Origin: Galbitalea sp036271795
GTDB taxonomy: Bacteria > Actinomycetota > Actinomycetes > Actinomycetales > Microbacteriaceae
Length of the DNA stretch: 64,000 nucleotides
Assembly: GCA_036271795.1 (NCBI GenBank)
Contig: DATAZY010000039.1
Location: forward strand, 50,336 to 114,335
Reading direction: 5' to 3'
Shown here piece after piece: positions 24,890 through 33,063 of this stretch. The number at the start of each line of letters is the position of its first letter. Within the stretch, counting starts at the first letter, position 1. The notes under the pieces were generated by a model, which saw only the letters and a list, made by a program, of their open reading frames with translations, was not told where the DNA came from and made no database searches. A program made the translations under genes and the position numbers.

Positions 24890-25393
24890 TCAGCCGTCGA
24901 GACCGCGTTCGGCTCGCATGGCCCGGATGCGGTCGTTGCGACCGCGGAGGTACGGCTCGATGTCGTCGATGAGCACGAAACTCAAGCTGTCGAGCCGCCC
25001 GTTCGTTCGCAGCGCGAGCCCTACGCCGTCGATACGGGCGCCCGCAACGGTGTAACCGTCCGCTGTCCAGGTGTCGAACTGCGCGAGATTACCCGAAACG
25101 GAGAGCGTGGCCTTCCCAGTGTCCGTGGTGGGCAGGTTCGTCAGGAGGTGTCTTGCGGGCTCGCTGGCTGCGTCATCCGACGTGGCGACGACAACCTGGA
25201 GACCTTCTGCACCGTCGAGCCGGACGCCCCGGTATGTGCTGTCGCCGAGCGACCATTCGTCAATCATGCGCTGGCCCGTCCACGACTCGACAGCGTAGGT
25301 CGGTCTGCGAGCAAAGAGTGCGCGCACCTCGTCATCCCGACCGCGCAGGTGTGCCCAGAACTCGTCCGGAGAAAGTATTTGGCCGGCGCGCAT
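24890..25393 (-). CDS. hypothetical protein with repeated LRGR motif
   Basis: 167 residues from ATG 25393; not recognised. It is soluble, with no signal or membrane segment. A related motif occurs at each end: AHLRGRDDEVRALFARRP near the N-terminus and YLRGRNDRIRAMRAERG at the C-terminus. The middle is a series of short beta-like stretches (TYRGVRLDGAEGLQVVVATS, TATLSVSGN-like). A TACGCT box lies six bases before the ATG, so the mRNA may be leaderless. Divergent from the drrA-like gene. Frames extending further upstream run antisense to that transporter gene and are rejected. Confidence 0.65.
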   Translation of the reverse strand: MRAGQILSPDEFWAHLRGRDDEVRALFARRPTYAVESWTGQRMIDEWSLGDSTYRGVRLDGAEGLQVVVATSDDAASEPARHLLTNLPTTDTGKATLSVSGNLAQFDTWTADGYTVAGARIDGVGLALRTNGRLDSLSFVLIDDIEPYLRGRNDRIRAMRAERGLDG

Positions 25394-25420
25394 CCTCTCA
25401 GCGTAGAACCGGTAGCTGCT

Positions 25421-25449
25421 GACAGCGGGTGACAGCGGTGCGACAGCGG
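25421..25449 (+). promoter_or_regulatory. three phased direct repeats of GACAGCGG
   Basis: GACAGCGG at 25421-25428, 25431-25438 and 25442-25449, with 10- and 11-base periods, on one face of the helix, in the divergent gap before the drrA-like gene. It looks like a multimeric activator site; the binding protein is unknown. Confidence 0.45.
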
Positions 25450-25487
25450 ACTCCCCGCAGGATTGTCCCAGTCGTAAAGGAGAAACC

Positions 25488-26447
25488 ATGACTGCTGCAA
25501 TCGAGGCACACGGCCTCATCAAGCACTTCGGCAAGACCAAAGCGCTGGACGGAATTGACCTGACAGTCGACGAGGGGCGCGTTCTCGGCGTCCTCGGCCC
25601 GAACGGCGCCGGTAAGACAACCGCGGTGCGCATCCTCGCGACATTGCTCAAGCCCGACGGAGGCACCGCGACCGTCACGGGCCTCGATGTGGTGCACCAG
25701 GCCAGGGCCGTGCGCCGGAAGATTGGTCTGACCGGCCAGTTCGCGAGCGTGGACGAAGATCTCACCGGAATGCAGAACCTGGTCATGATCGGCCAGCTTC
25801 TCGACCTCTCCACCGCGCAGGCGAAGGTTCGGGCGAAGGAGCTGCTCGAGGAGTTCGATCTCACTGAGGCCGCCGGCAGGCTCGCCAAGACCTATTCCGG
25901 TGGAATGCGTCGGCGGCTCGACCTCAGCGCCTCCCTGATTGGGCGCCCTGCCGTCGTATATCTGGATGAGCCCACCACGGGTCTCGACCCGGCGAAGCGC
26001 GACGACGTGTGGGACATGATCAGAATGCTGGTCAAGCAGGGCACCACCATCCTGCTCACCACCCAGTACCTCGAGGAGGCGGATGCCCTCGCCAACGAGA
26101 TCACCGTCATCGACCATGGCAAGATCATCGCCCACGACACCCCGCAGGGACTCAAGCGCCAGACCGGCGGCCAGACCCTCGAGGTTCGACCGACTGCGGT
26201 CGACTCGCTCCCCCGGGTCCGCGAGCTGCTCATCAGGTTCGGAACACGTGAACCGGACCAGCCTGCGCCCGATCTGCTGACGGTTCCTGTCGCGGACGAA
26301 TCAGCGCTCACCGAGGTGGTCGCCGCGCTTGCCGCCGAAAAAATCTCGGTCGCCGAACTCTCGCTGCGATTGCCAAGCCTGGACGAGGTCTTCTATTCCC
26401 TCACCGGCCAAAAGAAGAAAGACGACGCCCAGGAGGTGGCAGCATGA
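25488..26447 (+). CDS. DrrA-type ABC exporter ATPase
   Basis: 319 residues. One nucleotide-binding domain with Walker A GPNGAGKTT (37-45), signature YSGGM (136-140), Walker B VVYLDE (156-161) and the GLDP D-loop, followed by the C-terminal extension typical of daunorubicin-resistance (DrrA) family ATPases, ending LPSLDEVFYSLTG. Strong ribosome binding site AAAGGAG. It powers the ABC-2 permease encoded by the overlapping next gene (ATGA). Family members export hydrophobic drugs or lipids; the substrate here is unknown. Confidence 0.92.
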   Translation: MTAAIEAHGLIKHFGKTKALDGIDLTVDEGRVLGVLGPNGAGKTTAVRILATLLKPDGGTATVTGLDVVHQARAVRRKIGLTGQFASVDEDLTGMQNLVMIGQLLDLSTAQAKVRAKELLEEFDLTEAAGRLAKTYSGGMRRRLDLSASLIGRPAVVYLDEPTTGLDPAKRDDVWDMIRMLVKQGTTILLTTQYLEEADALANEITVIDHGKIIAHDTPQGLKRQTGGQTLEVRPTAVDSLPRVRELLIRFGTREPDQPAPDLLTVPVADESALTEVVAALAAEKISVAELSLRLPSLDEVFYSLTGQKKKDDAQEVAA

Positions 26448-27211
26448 TCCGCGATTCACTCATCCTCGCCAAGCGGACCGTGACGAAGATGTTCCGAAAC
26501 CCGGAGCAGTTCGTCGATGTGACGCTGCAGCCGATCCTGATGACAGTCATTTTTGTCTTCATCTTCGGCGGCGCGATCGCGGGTTCGACCGGCAAGTACG
26601 TTCAGTTCGCGCTCCCCGGAATCATTGTCCAAACGATCATGTTCACGTCCCTCACTATCGGCGTCAACCTCAACACGGACATCCAGAAGGGCATTTTCGA
26701 CCGGTTCCGCTCCCTGCCGATCGCTCGTTCGGCGCCGCTGTTCGGTGCGGTACTCGGTGACATCGTCCGCCATTCGATCGCCATCACGGTGACACTGGTC
26801 TTCGGCGCCATCATTGGGTTCGAATTCGTTACGCCGTGGTGGCACACCGGTCTCGCCATCATCGTGATCATTGCGTTCGCGGTCAGTCTGTGCTGGGTCT
26901 CGGTGCTGATCGGGATGCTGGCGCGCAGCTCGGGCGCCGTGCAGGGACTCTCGTTCCTGATCGTGTTCCCATTGACGTTTGGATCGTCGACGTTCGTTCC
27001 CGCCTCGACGCTCCCGACCTGGCTTCAGGGCTTCGTCTCGATCAACCCGGTGACTCACGTCATTGAGTCGATGCGCGGGCTGTTGACCGGAAACACCGGC
27101 GTCGTCGGAGACACACTGACGGGCCAGTTGGTCTGGGTCATGGCATCATGCATCGTCCTGTTCGCCGTGTTCTTCCCGCTCGCAATGTGGGCCTACCGCA
27201 GGAAGATCTAA
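26444..27211 (+). CDS. DrrB-type ABC-2 exporter permease
   Basis: 255 residues with six predicted membrane segments: an N-terminal cytoplasmic amphipathic stretch (DSLILAKRTVTKMFRNPEQF), helices near 30-50, 55-80, 100-130, 135-165 and 170-190, and a last one near 225-245. The ABC-2 signature region LPIARSAPLFGAVLGDIVRH and the loop FVSINPVTHVIESMRGLLTG fit daunorubicin-resistance permeases. GGAGGTGG ribosome binding site. Forms a two-gene exporter with the DrrA-like ATPase; its last four bases overlap the end of the convergent regulator gene. Confidence 0.92.
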   Translation: MIRDSLILAKRTVTKMFRNPEQFVDVTLQPILMTVIFVFIFGGAIAGSTGKYVQFALPGIIVQTIMFTSLTIGVNLNTDIQKGIFDRFRSLPIARSAPLFGAVLGDIVRHSIAITVTLVFGAIIGFEFVTPWWHTGLAIIVIIAFAVSLCWVSVLIGMLARSSGAVQGLSFLIVFPLTFGSSTFVPASTLPTWLQGFVSINPVTHVIESMRGLLTGNTGVVGDTLTGQLVWVMASCIVLFAVFFPLAMWAYRRKI

Positions 27212-30096
27212 ACGGCGAGCAGCTCTCTCAGCGCTTCGATCGAGATCGGACGTTCCGGCACTTCGGTGCGGGGGCGTCCGATCTCATTGGCGTCCGCAGC
27301 TGCCACGATCGCGAGAATTTCCGGATGCGTCGCATCGTACGCACCGATCAGCGCTGTCGACACATCCACCGCACGCACCGCGAGGGCAACGTCTCCCCGA
27401 GCGAGCGCCCAGCTGGCCACCGCCAGCGCCACGGTGCCGATGATGGGCTGGTCGTGGCTGCCGACCGCGGCGTCCGCGGCAGCGCGCAGTTGATTTTCCG
27501 CCTCGTCCAGATCGCCTCTCTGCCGAGAGATCGACGCCTTCGCGGTGTACACCATTGCGGCAATCTGCCCTGGCGCACCGTGCCAAGTGTCGTGGAGCTC
27601 GTCGATTATCGCCAGCCTGTTTCCTGCCGACGCGAGGTCCCCCGCGTACACATCCATCGAAAGCGCTGTCAGTTGCGCCTGCAGGATGGTTCTCGCATTT
27701 CCCCCGGTTTCGGCATCCTCAAGCATTTTGGCGACGCGGTCGCGTGCTTCATCCACCCGATTCAGCCGCGTCAACGTCTGGATGGCGAGGCCCTGTTGCT
27801 GGGCGAGATCCCAGCTCGTCGTGATCATCCGCATGTGCTCCGTCGACGAGTCGCTGAGGTCAAGGGCCTCCTCGAAGCGGCCGACCAGGGCCAGCCATAG
27901 CGAGCGCATCTGTTCGGAAAGCGCGACGCCCCAGATGTCACCAAGTTCGGTGAACAGGCCAAGTGCCACAAGGGACTCCTCGCCGAGCTCGGCAACTTCT
28001 CCGCGATTCTGTGCCATCGCCGCACGAGCGATATGCACCATGGCGGTCGGCCACGGATCGAGGTCGAGTTCAGAAACCTCGGGAAGGCGCACCGACGAAA
28101 TCCAGTCCGGCGAGCCGCCGGCAGAGGCAAAAGCTTTGATGGCGGGCACGATGAGTTGAAGCAACTCGTGGCTACCCGCGGTGAGGTGGATGTCCCCAAG
28201 CGGTTTGAGCAGTTCACCGAGTTTCGCCGCGGCCTCCGCCGGAGGTAACGTCTGCAGATCTTCCTGACCGAATCCGACAACGAGGGGATGGATGAGGGAC
28301 AGTATCTTCGCTTCGTCACCGTCGACACCGTCGGCGAGCGGCGCAACCGTCGACAGCCACTCCTGCGCATCCTCGTTGCGATCGCGGATCAGCCAGTACC
28401 ACGCGCAGGAAACCGCCAGATTAACGGCAACAGCCGCGAGCGGTACCCCAGTCGAATAGCGAAGCGCGCTGGCGAGATTGTCGTCCTCGTCATCGAACCA
28501 TTTGATCGCCTGCATGATTTTCGGCCCGCGCAGCAGCCGGTCCATCTCGCTGGCCCGCCTGCTCATATATTGCGCCTGTGCGGTTCGTGCTTCGAGCAGT
28601 TTGCCGGTCTCCGTAAGACGCTCTAGCCCGTACTCCCTGAGCGTTTCCAGCGCCCGAAACCGGCCGCGTGAACGCTGCAGCAGAGAGCGATCAACCAGGG
28701 AATCAAACACGGCCGCGGAAGACAGCCCCCATTCGCCGGCAAGCTCCCGGGCCTCGGTGGCCCCCACGCCCGCGGGGAACACGGAGAATCCGGCGAGTGC
28801 GCGGCGCTCGTCGTCGTCCAGCAGGCTCCAGCTCCAGTCAATCATCGCCCGCAGGGTCTGGTGCCGGGGAAGGGCAGTGCGATAGCCGCCGGTCAGAAGC
28901 GTGAACCGATCGTCGAGCCCGGTCAGAACCTCGTCGACGCTCATGGTGCGCAACTTCGCAGCGGCGAGCTCAATCGCCAGGGGCAGCCCGTCGAGGCGAG
29001 CGCAGATCTTTGCCGCAGCCGCGACCTCGTCGTCGGCGAGGGTTGATCCGCGCGCCGATGTCGCCCGCTGGCAGAACAGCTCCAGCGCGGCGAACTCCTT
29101 CAGCTCTGCCGTCGTCATGACCGCGATCTGTGCATCCGTGGCATGCGGAAGCGAGCCAAGCCCGACGAATGTCTCGCCGGGAACTCCAAGCGGTTCGCGA
29201 CTCGTCGCGAGGATCCGCAGCTGCGGCAGTGCCGACAGCAGGTCGGCCGCGAGCGTCGCGGCCGCATCGATGACGTGCTCACAGTTGTCGAGCACCAGCA
29301 GGACGTCTCGTCCGACCAGCGCGTCGAGGATGCGATCGCGGCTGCCGGTCGACTCTGTGCTGCCCTCCGCCGTCCGAATCTCTCGACCGGTCGCCGTGAG
29401 GACGGCACCGAGCACCTCATTCGGGCCGACCGGCGCGAGTTCGACCAACAGGGAATTCCGGCGATCTGCCGCGGCGGCATGCGCCAGCCTGGTCTTGCCT
29501 GCTCCGCCGGTGCCGATGATCGTGACCAGCCGGTTGGCGCGCAGTTGGTCGGCGATGGTCGCGAGCTCTGCCTCGCGGCCGACCAGGCTCGTGAGCTGCA
29601 GCGGGAGCTCTGGCTTCGACCGCAGTTTCGGCGCATGACCACCGAGTTCGAGTGCTCGAGCGTGATCTTTGGCCAGGTCGCGAACGAACCAGTCGAAATT
29701 ATCTGACGGAATCCATGGTTCGCCGCCCCACAGTGCGAGCGCCTCAGAGGCGCGTGCGGCCGGCTCCTCGCTCGACTCCGCTGCAAGAACCAGGTCGGTG
29801 AAGGCGAGCGCGTCCACATCGTCGCGGACGACGGCGAGTCGATATCCGCCGACGGTCGACTCAATGATGCCGGTCGGAAGCTGGGAGCGGAGCCGAGACA
29901 CGATCGACTGGAGCGCCGCCTTGGTGTTTTCGGGGACATCCATGCCCCAGACGTCCTCGGAGATGGCGCGGTAGCTCACGGCGGTGCCCGCATCGACGGC
30001 GAGACGAAACAGCACGGCGAGCTGCATCGTGCCCGATACGGCAACGGTTTGCTCGTCGTGCTCGACCTTCAGCCCGCCGAGCAATCCAATCCTCAC
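27208..30096 (-). CDS. AfsR/LAL-like transcriptional regulator with NTPase and helical repeat domains
   Basis: 962 residues. An OmpR-type winged helix with short bacterial-activation region occupies residues 1-150 (SGTMQLAVLFRLAVDAGTAVSYRAISEDVWGMDVPENTKAALQSIVSRLR). An NB-ARC/STAND NTPase follows with P-loop IIGTGGAGKTR (194-203) and Walker B-like VLLVLDNCEHVID; then the ATSREPLGVPGE and GLPLAIELAAAKLR sensor motifs. The remaining third is a TPR-like helical region that would bind a signal. Such regulators switch secondary-metabolite or transport genes. It faces the DrrAB exporter tail-to-tail, so regulation of that exporter is possible. TAGAGT six bases before its GTG suggests a leaderless mRNA. 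Confidence 0.88.
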   Translation of the reverse strand: MRIGLLGGLKVEHDEQTVAVSGTMQLAVLFRLAVDAGTAVSYRAISEDVWGMDVPENTKAALQSIVSRLRSQLPTGIIESTVGGYRLAVVRDDVDALAFTDLVLAAESSEEPAARASEALALWGGEPWIPSDNFDWFVRDLAKDHARALELGGHAPKLRSKPELPLQLTSLVGREAELATIADQLRANRLVTIIGTGGAGKTRLAHAAAADRRNSLLVELAPVGPNEVLGAVLTATGREIRTAEGSTESTGSRDRILDALVGRDVLLVLDNCEHVIDAAATLAADLLSALPQLRILATSREPLGVPGETFVGLGSLPHATDAQIAVMTTAELKEFAALELFCQRATSARGSTLADDEVAAAAKICARLDGLPLAIELAAAKLRTMSVDEVLTGLDDRFTLLTGGYRTALPRHQTLRAMIDWSWSLLDDDERRALAGFSVFPAGVGATEARELAGEWGLSSAAVFDSLVDRSLLQRSRGRFRALETLREYGLERLTETGKLLEARTAQAQYMSRRASEMDRLLRGPKIMQAIKWFDDEDDNLASALRYSTGVPLAAVAVNLAVSCAWYWLIRDRNEDAQEWLSTVAPLADGVDGDEAKILSLIHPLVVGFGQEDLQTLPPAEAAAKLGELLKPLGDIHLTAGSHELLQLIVPAIKAFASAGGSPDWISSVRLPEVSELDLDPWPTAMVHIARAAMAQNRGEVAELGEESLVALGLFTELGDIWGVALSEQMRSLWLALVGRFEEALDLSDSSTEHMRMITTSWDLAQQQGLAIQTLTRLNRVDEARDRVAKMLEDAETGGNARTILQAQLTALSMDVYAGDLASAGNRLAIIDELHDTWHGAPGQIAAMVYTAKASISRQRGDLDEAENQLRAAADAAVGSHDQPIIGTVALAVASWALARGDVALAVRAVDVSTALIGAYDATHPEILAIVAAADANEIGRPRTEVPERPISIEALRELLAV

Positions 30097-30102
30097 TCGT
30101 CA

Positions 30103-30108
30103 ACTCTA
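30103..30108 (-). promoter_or_regulatory. -10 box (TAGAGT) of the AfsR-like gene
   Basis: On the minus strand, ending six bases before the GTG at 30096. No ribosome binding site is present, consistent with a leaderless transcript. Confidence 0.45.
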
Positions 30109-30162
30109 TGGTGGCGACGCGGCGTCGCGACTCGTCCGGCGGGAGTAACCCGGTTCTGCCAA

Positions 30163-31560
30163 CTACTCCACTGCGAGCGCGTCAACCGGAGTTACCCGGG
30201 TCGCCCGGCGCGTTGGCGCAACCGACGCGAGCCAGGTGAGCAGGGCCGCGGCGAGCACGATAACGACCAGCAAGACGGGCGGGAACCCCGGCCAGACAAT
30301 ACCCGGTGAGCCGGGTGCAAAGCCGAGGAACGCCTCAGCACCGGCCCAGCCGTAGAACGTTCCCAGCAACAGGCCGACGACGACAGCAGCAATCGTCAGC
30401 TGGGCGCTCTCGGCCACGATCATGGTTCGAATCTGGCGACCGGTGAATCCGAGCGCCCGAAGAAGGCCGAGCTCCCGGATTCGTTGCAGCACGCTGAGCG
30501 AGAGATTGTTGACCATTCCGATTGCGGCGAGCAGGGCGCTGAAGGCGCTGATCACGCTGAAAATGACCGAGATGACGGTGAGAAGCTGGCTCGTCTGCTG
30601 ATCCGACGAAGGATGCGCTTTGCTCACGGCATCGAGAATGACGAGCGCGGTCTGAACGGCCACCGAGAACATCGTCACGAGCGTGACACCGATGACGATT
30701 CCAATGGTGGTGCGCGCACTTCGTTCTGGGTATCGAACCGCGTTCTGAGCCGCGAGCCGCGCCGCGGCGCTACCGCCGAATAGCCGCCCGACCAGTCGAA
30801 GCGCAGGTGGCATGACGACCTGGGAGCCCAGCACCACCCCGGTAAACGAGAGCATTCCGCCGACCACGGCAACAAGAATCCCGAGCGGGCTCCTCTGTCC
30901 AACCACAACTCCAAGCAGGAGGAACAGGATGCCGATCACGACCAGCGTGATCGAAGCACCGTTCCGGGTGTGGCGGCCGGCAATCTCGTCGGTGCTGCGC
31001 TCCTGAGAGGCTCCTGTCGCCTGGATCGGCGAAACGACGAGGACCCGCCGCGAGCCAACCCACGAGGCCAGCCAGGTCGTGAGAACCACGGCGGCGACGG
31101 GCAACAATTCGATGGGCGTGATGAACGTGTACGCCAGCCGCGGGATAAAACCGCTGCCGACGGAGACGGCGAGCACGATCCCATTCATCGCCACACCGAT
31201 CGCGAGGCCCAGCACCGAACCGAGGAGGCCGACGATAAGTCCCTCCCGCGCGACGGCACGACGCTGACTGCGCGCCGTCGCGCCGATCAGCCGCAGGAGC
31301 GCAATCGTCCGGGTACGTCCGGCGATGATGGTGGCGAAGGTATTCGACGTTACGACGGATGCCGTGTACAACGCGATGGCAATGAAGACGAAGGCCACGA
31401 CCTTCAGAGCGGCCTGAACCGCGGCATCGCCTCCGGCACCCGAGTGGTGGATGTAGACGTCCAGGTCATCGGTGACCAGCAACAGGGCCACCCCAAAGGT
31501 CGAACTGAGCGTCGCGACCAGGATGCTCGCGGCGTGCTCGCGAAGAACGAACCGGTTCAC
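30163..31560 (-). CDS. FtsX/MacB-type ABC permease
   Basis: 465 residues with two FtsX-like modules. The first spans about 50-165 (VVAFVFIAIALYTASVVTSNTFATIIAGRTRTIALLRLIGATARSQ), the second about 330-460 (FSALLAAIGMVNNLSLSVLQRIRELGLLRALGFTGRQIRTMIVAE). These loops contact the ATPase. The extracytoplasmic domains between helices are short compared with typical MacB or lipoprotein-release permeases, so it is a compact 8-helix type. Start overlaps the ATPase stop (4 bases). With the two-component genes upstream it resembles peptide-antibiotic detoxification modules. Confidence 0.88.
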   Translation of the reverse strand: MNRFVLREHAASILVATLSSTFGVALLLVTDDLDVYIHHSGAGGDAAVQAALKVVAFVFIAIALYTASVVTSNTFATIIAGRTRTIALLRLIGATARSQRRAVAREGLIVGLLGSVLGLAIGVAMNGIVLAVSVGSGFIPRLAYTFITPIELLPVAAVVLTTWLASWVGSRRVLVVSPIQATGASQERSTDEIAGRHTRNGASITLVVIGILFLLLGVVVGQRSPLGILVAVVGGMLSFTGVVLGSQVVMPPALRLVGRLFGGSAAARLAAQNAVRYPERSARTTIGIVIGVTLVTMFSVAVQTALVILDAVSKAHPSSDQQTSQLLTVISVIFSVISAFSALLAAIGMVNNLSLSVLQRIRELGLLRALGFTGRQIRTMIVAESAQLTIAAVVVGLLLGTFYGWAGAEAFLGFAPGSPGIVWPGFPPVLLVVIVLAAALLTWLASVAPTRRATRVTPVDALAVE

Positions 31561-32318
31561 GAGCGGCGCTCCATCCCGAGCATGTATGCGCTGATGTCCT
31601 CGGCAGAGGACCGCTCGCGATCGGCCGTCACCTTGCCGTCGGCCAGGAACAGGATGCGGTCGGCGTAACTGGCCGCAATCGGGTCGTGAGTGACCATGGC
31701 GATGCTCTGTCCATAGTCCGTGCTGGCAGCGGCAAGCAACCCGAGAACCTCGCGTCCGGTGCGCGAATCGAGATTCCCGGTTGGCTCGTCGGCCAGAAGC
31801 AGGTCGGGGCGCGTGCCCAGCGCCCGGGCGATGGCCACGCGCTGCTGCTGCCCACCGGAAAGCTCGTGCGGGCGGTGCCTTAGGCGGTCGGTCAATCCAA
31901 GCGACGTGATGAGTCGATAGATCCAGGCCCGCTCGTCTTCGCCCAGTCGACGACCATCCAGTTCGAATGGCAGCAGGATGTTCCCTTCGACGTCGAGCGT
32001 GGGCACAAGGTTGTACGACTGGAACACGAACCCGACCCGCCGACGGCGCAGCAGCGTGAGCGCGGTGTCGTCAAGGTCGGTGATGTCGGTGTCGCCGAGC
32101 CACACGCGACCGGACGACGCGGTATCGAGACCGGCGAGAACGTGCATGAGAGTGGATTTGCCGGAGCCGCTCGGACCCATGATCGCGGTGAACCGGCCAC
32201 GCTCGATGCCGATCGTGACGTCGGAGAGCGCGGCTATCCGGTTGTCGCCAGCTCCGTACGACTTGGTGACGCTTTCGACTCGCGCGGCAAAAGCAGGGGG
32301 TACGACCAGAGTTTCCAT
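31557..32318 (-). CDS. MacB/LolD-type ABC ATPase
   Basis: 253 residues. Walker A is GPSGSGKST, Q-loop in VGFVFQSYNLVPTL, signature LSGGQQQR, Walker B LLLADEPTGNLDSRTG and the H-loop in MVTHDP, all canonical for the mechanotransmission ABC family that partners FtsX-like permeases. The permease gene follows with a 4-base overlap. ATG 32318 is preceded by TAGCCT seven bases away with no ribosome binding site, and by the palindrome at 32369-32381, which may be the response element of the neighbouring regulator. Confidence 0.93.
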   Translation of the reverse strand: METLVVPPAFAARVESVTKSYGAGDNRIAALSDVTIGIERGRFTAIMGPSGSGKSTLMHVLAGLDTASSGRVWLGDTDITDLDDTALTLLRRRRVGFVFQSYNLVPTLDVEGNILLPFELDGRRLGEDERAWIYRLITSLGLTDRLRHRPHELSGGQQQRVAIARALGTRPDLLLADEPTGNLDSRTGREVLGLLAAASTDYGQSIAMVTHDPIAASYADRILFLADGKVTADRERSSAEDISAYMLGMERRS

Positions 32319-32325
32319 GTAGCCG

Positions 32326-32381
32326 AGGCTAGGGGCCAGCCGGACGCGCCAAATCAGCCCCGCGGGTCGACTGAGTCAGTC
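32326..32381 (-). promoter_or_regulatory. promoter and palindrome before the MacB-type operon
   Basis: TAGCCT (32326-32331) ends seven bases before the ATG. Upstream, GACTGA-G-TCAGTC (32369-32381) is a perfect 6-bp inverted repeat with a 1-base spacer, centred about 57 bases before the start: a typical response-regulator activation position. Confidence 0.5.
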
Positions 32382-32394
32382 CAGAGGATGACAT

Positions 32395-33063
32395 TCAGTC
32401 GACGAGCCCGTTCTCGAACGCGAAGACGACGAGCTGGACCCGATCGCGAAGACTGAGTTTCGACAGGATTCGGCTGATGTGGGTCTTCACCGTCGCCTCG
32501 CTCAAGTACTCTCCGCGCGCGATCTCCGAGTTGCTGAGTCCTCGTGCCGCAAGCAAGAAAATGTCGTGCTCGCGCGCGGTCAGCGTGGCAAACTCTGGCG
32601 GCGCGGATTTGCCCGCCGATGACAGGTCAAAGTGCTGGAAGAGTTCGCGTGTCGCGGCCGCCGCGATGACCGATGTGCCTGCGTGGACGGTGCGGATGGC
32701 CGCGAGCAGGAATTCCGGATCGGCATCCTTCAGCAGGAATCCGCTCGCACCCCCGCGAATTGCCCGCGTCGCCGCCTCGTCCAGGTCGAAGGTCGTGAGC
32801 ACGATGATGCGCGGTTTCGCTCCGCCTCGCGTATCCGCGGCTCGCAGGATCGCCTCGGTCGACTGGATGCCGTCCATGATGGGCATCCGGATGTCCATAA
32901 GGATGACGTCGGGCCGCACCGCCGCCGCGAGCGCGATGCCTTCAACGCCGTTCGATGCCTCGCCAACGAACTTCAGGTCGGGCTGGGACGACACCAGCAT
33001 CCGAATCCCGGTGCGGAACAGGGCCTGGTCGTCGACCAGCCCGACTTTGATTTGTGCGCTCAC
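32395..33063 (-). CDS. NarL/FixJ-family response regulator
   Basis: 222 residues. Receiver domain with D11/D12, phospho-acceptor D57 in VILMDIRMP and K112 in GFLLKD, followed by a LuxR helix-turn-helix near 150-215 (LTAREHDIFLLAARGLSNSEIARGEYLSEATVKTHISRILSKLSLRDRVQLVV). Its start overlaps the kinase stop by four bases. It most likely controls the downstream MacB/FtsX-type transporter, whose promoter carries a matching palindrome. A paralogue of the regulator at 327-989. Confidence 0.93.
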   Translation of the reverse strand: MSAQIKVGLVDDQALFRTGIRMLVSSQPDLKFVGEASNGVEGIALAAAVRPDVILMDIRMPIMDGIQSTEAILRAADTRGGAKPRIIVLTTFDLDEAATRAIRGGASGFLLKDADPEFLLAAIRTVHAGTSVIAAAATRELFQHFDLSSAGKSAPPEFATLTAREHDIFLLAARGLSNSEIARGEYLSEATVKTHISRILSKLSLRDRVQLVVFAFENGLVD

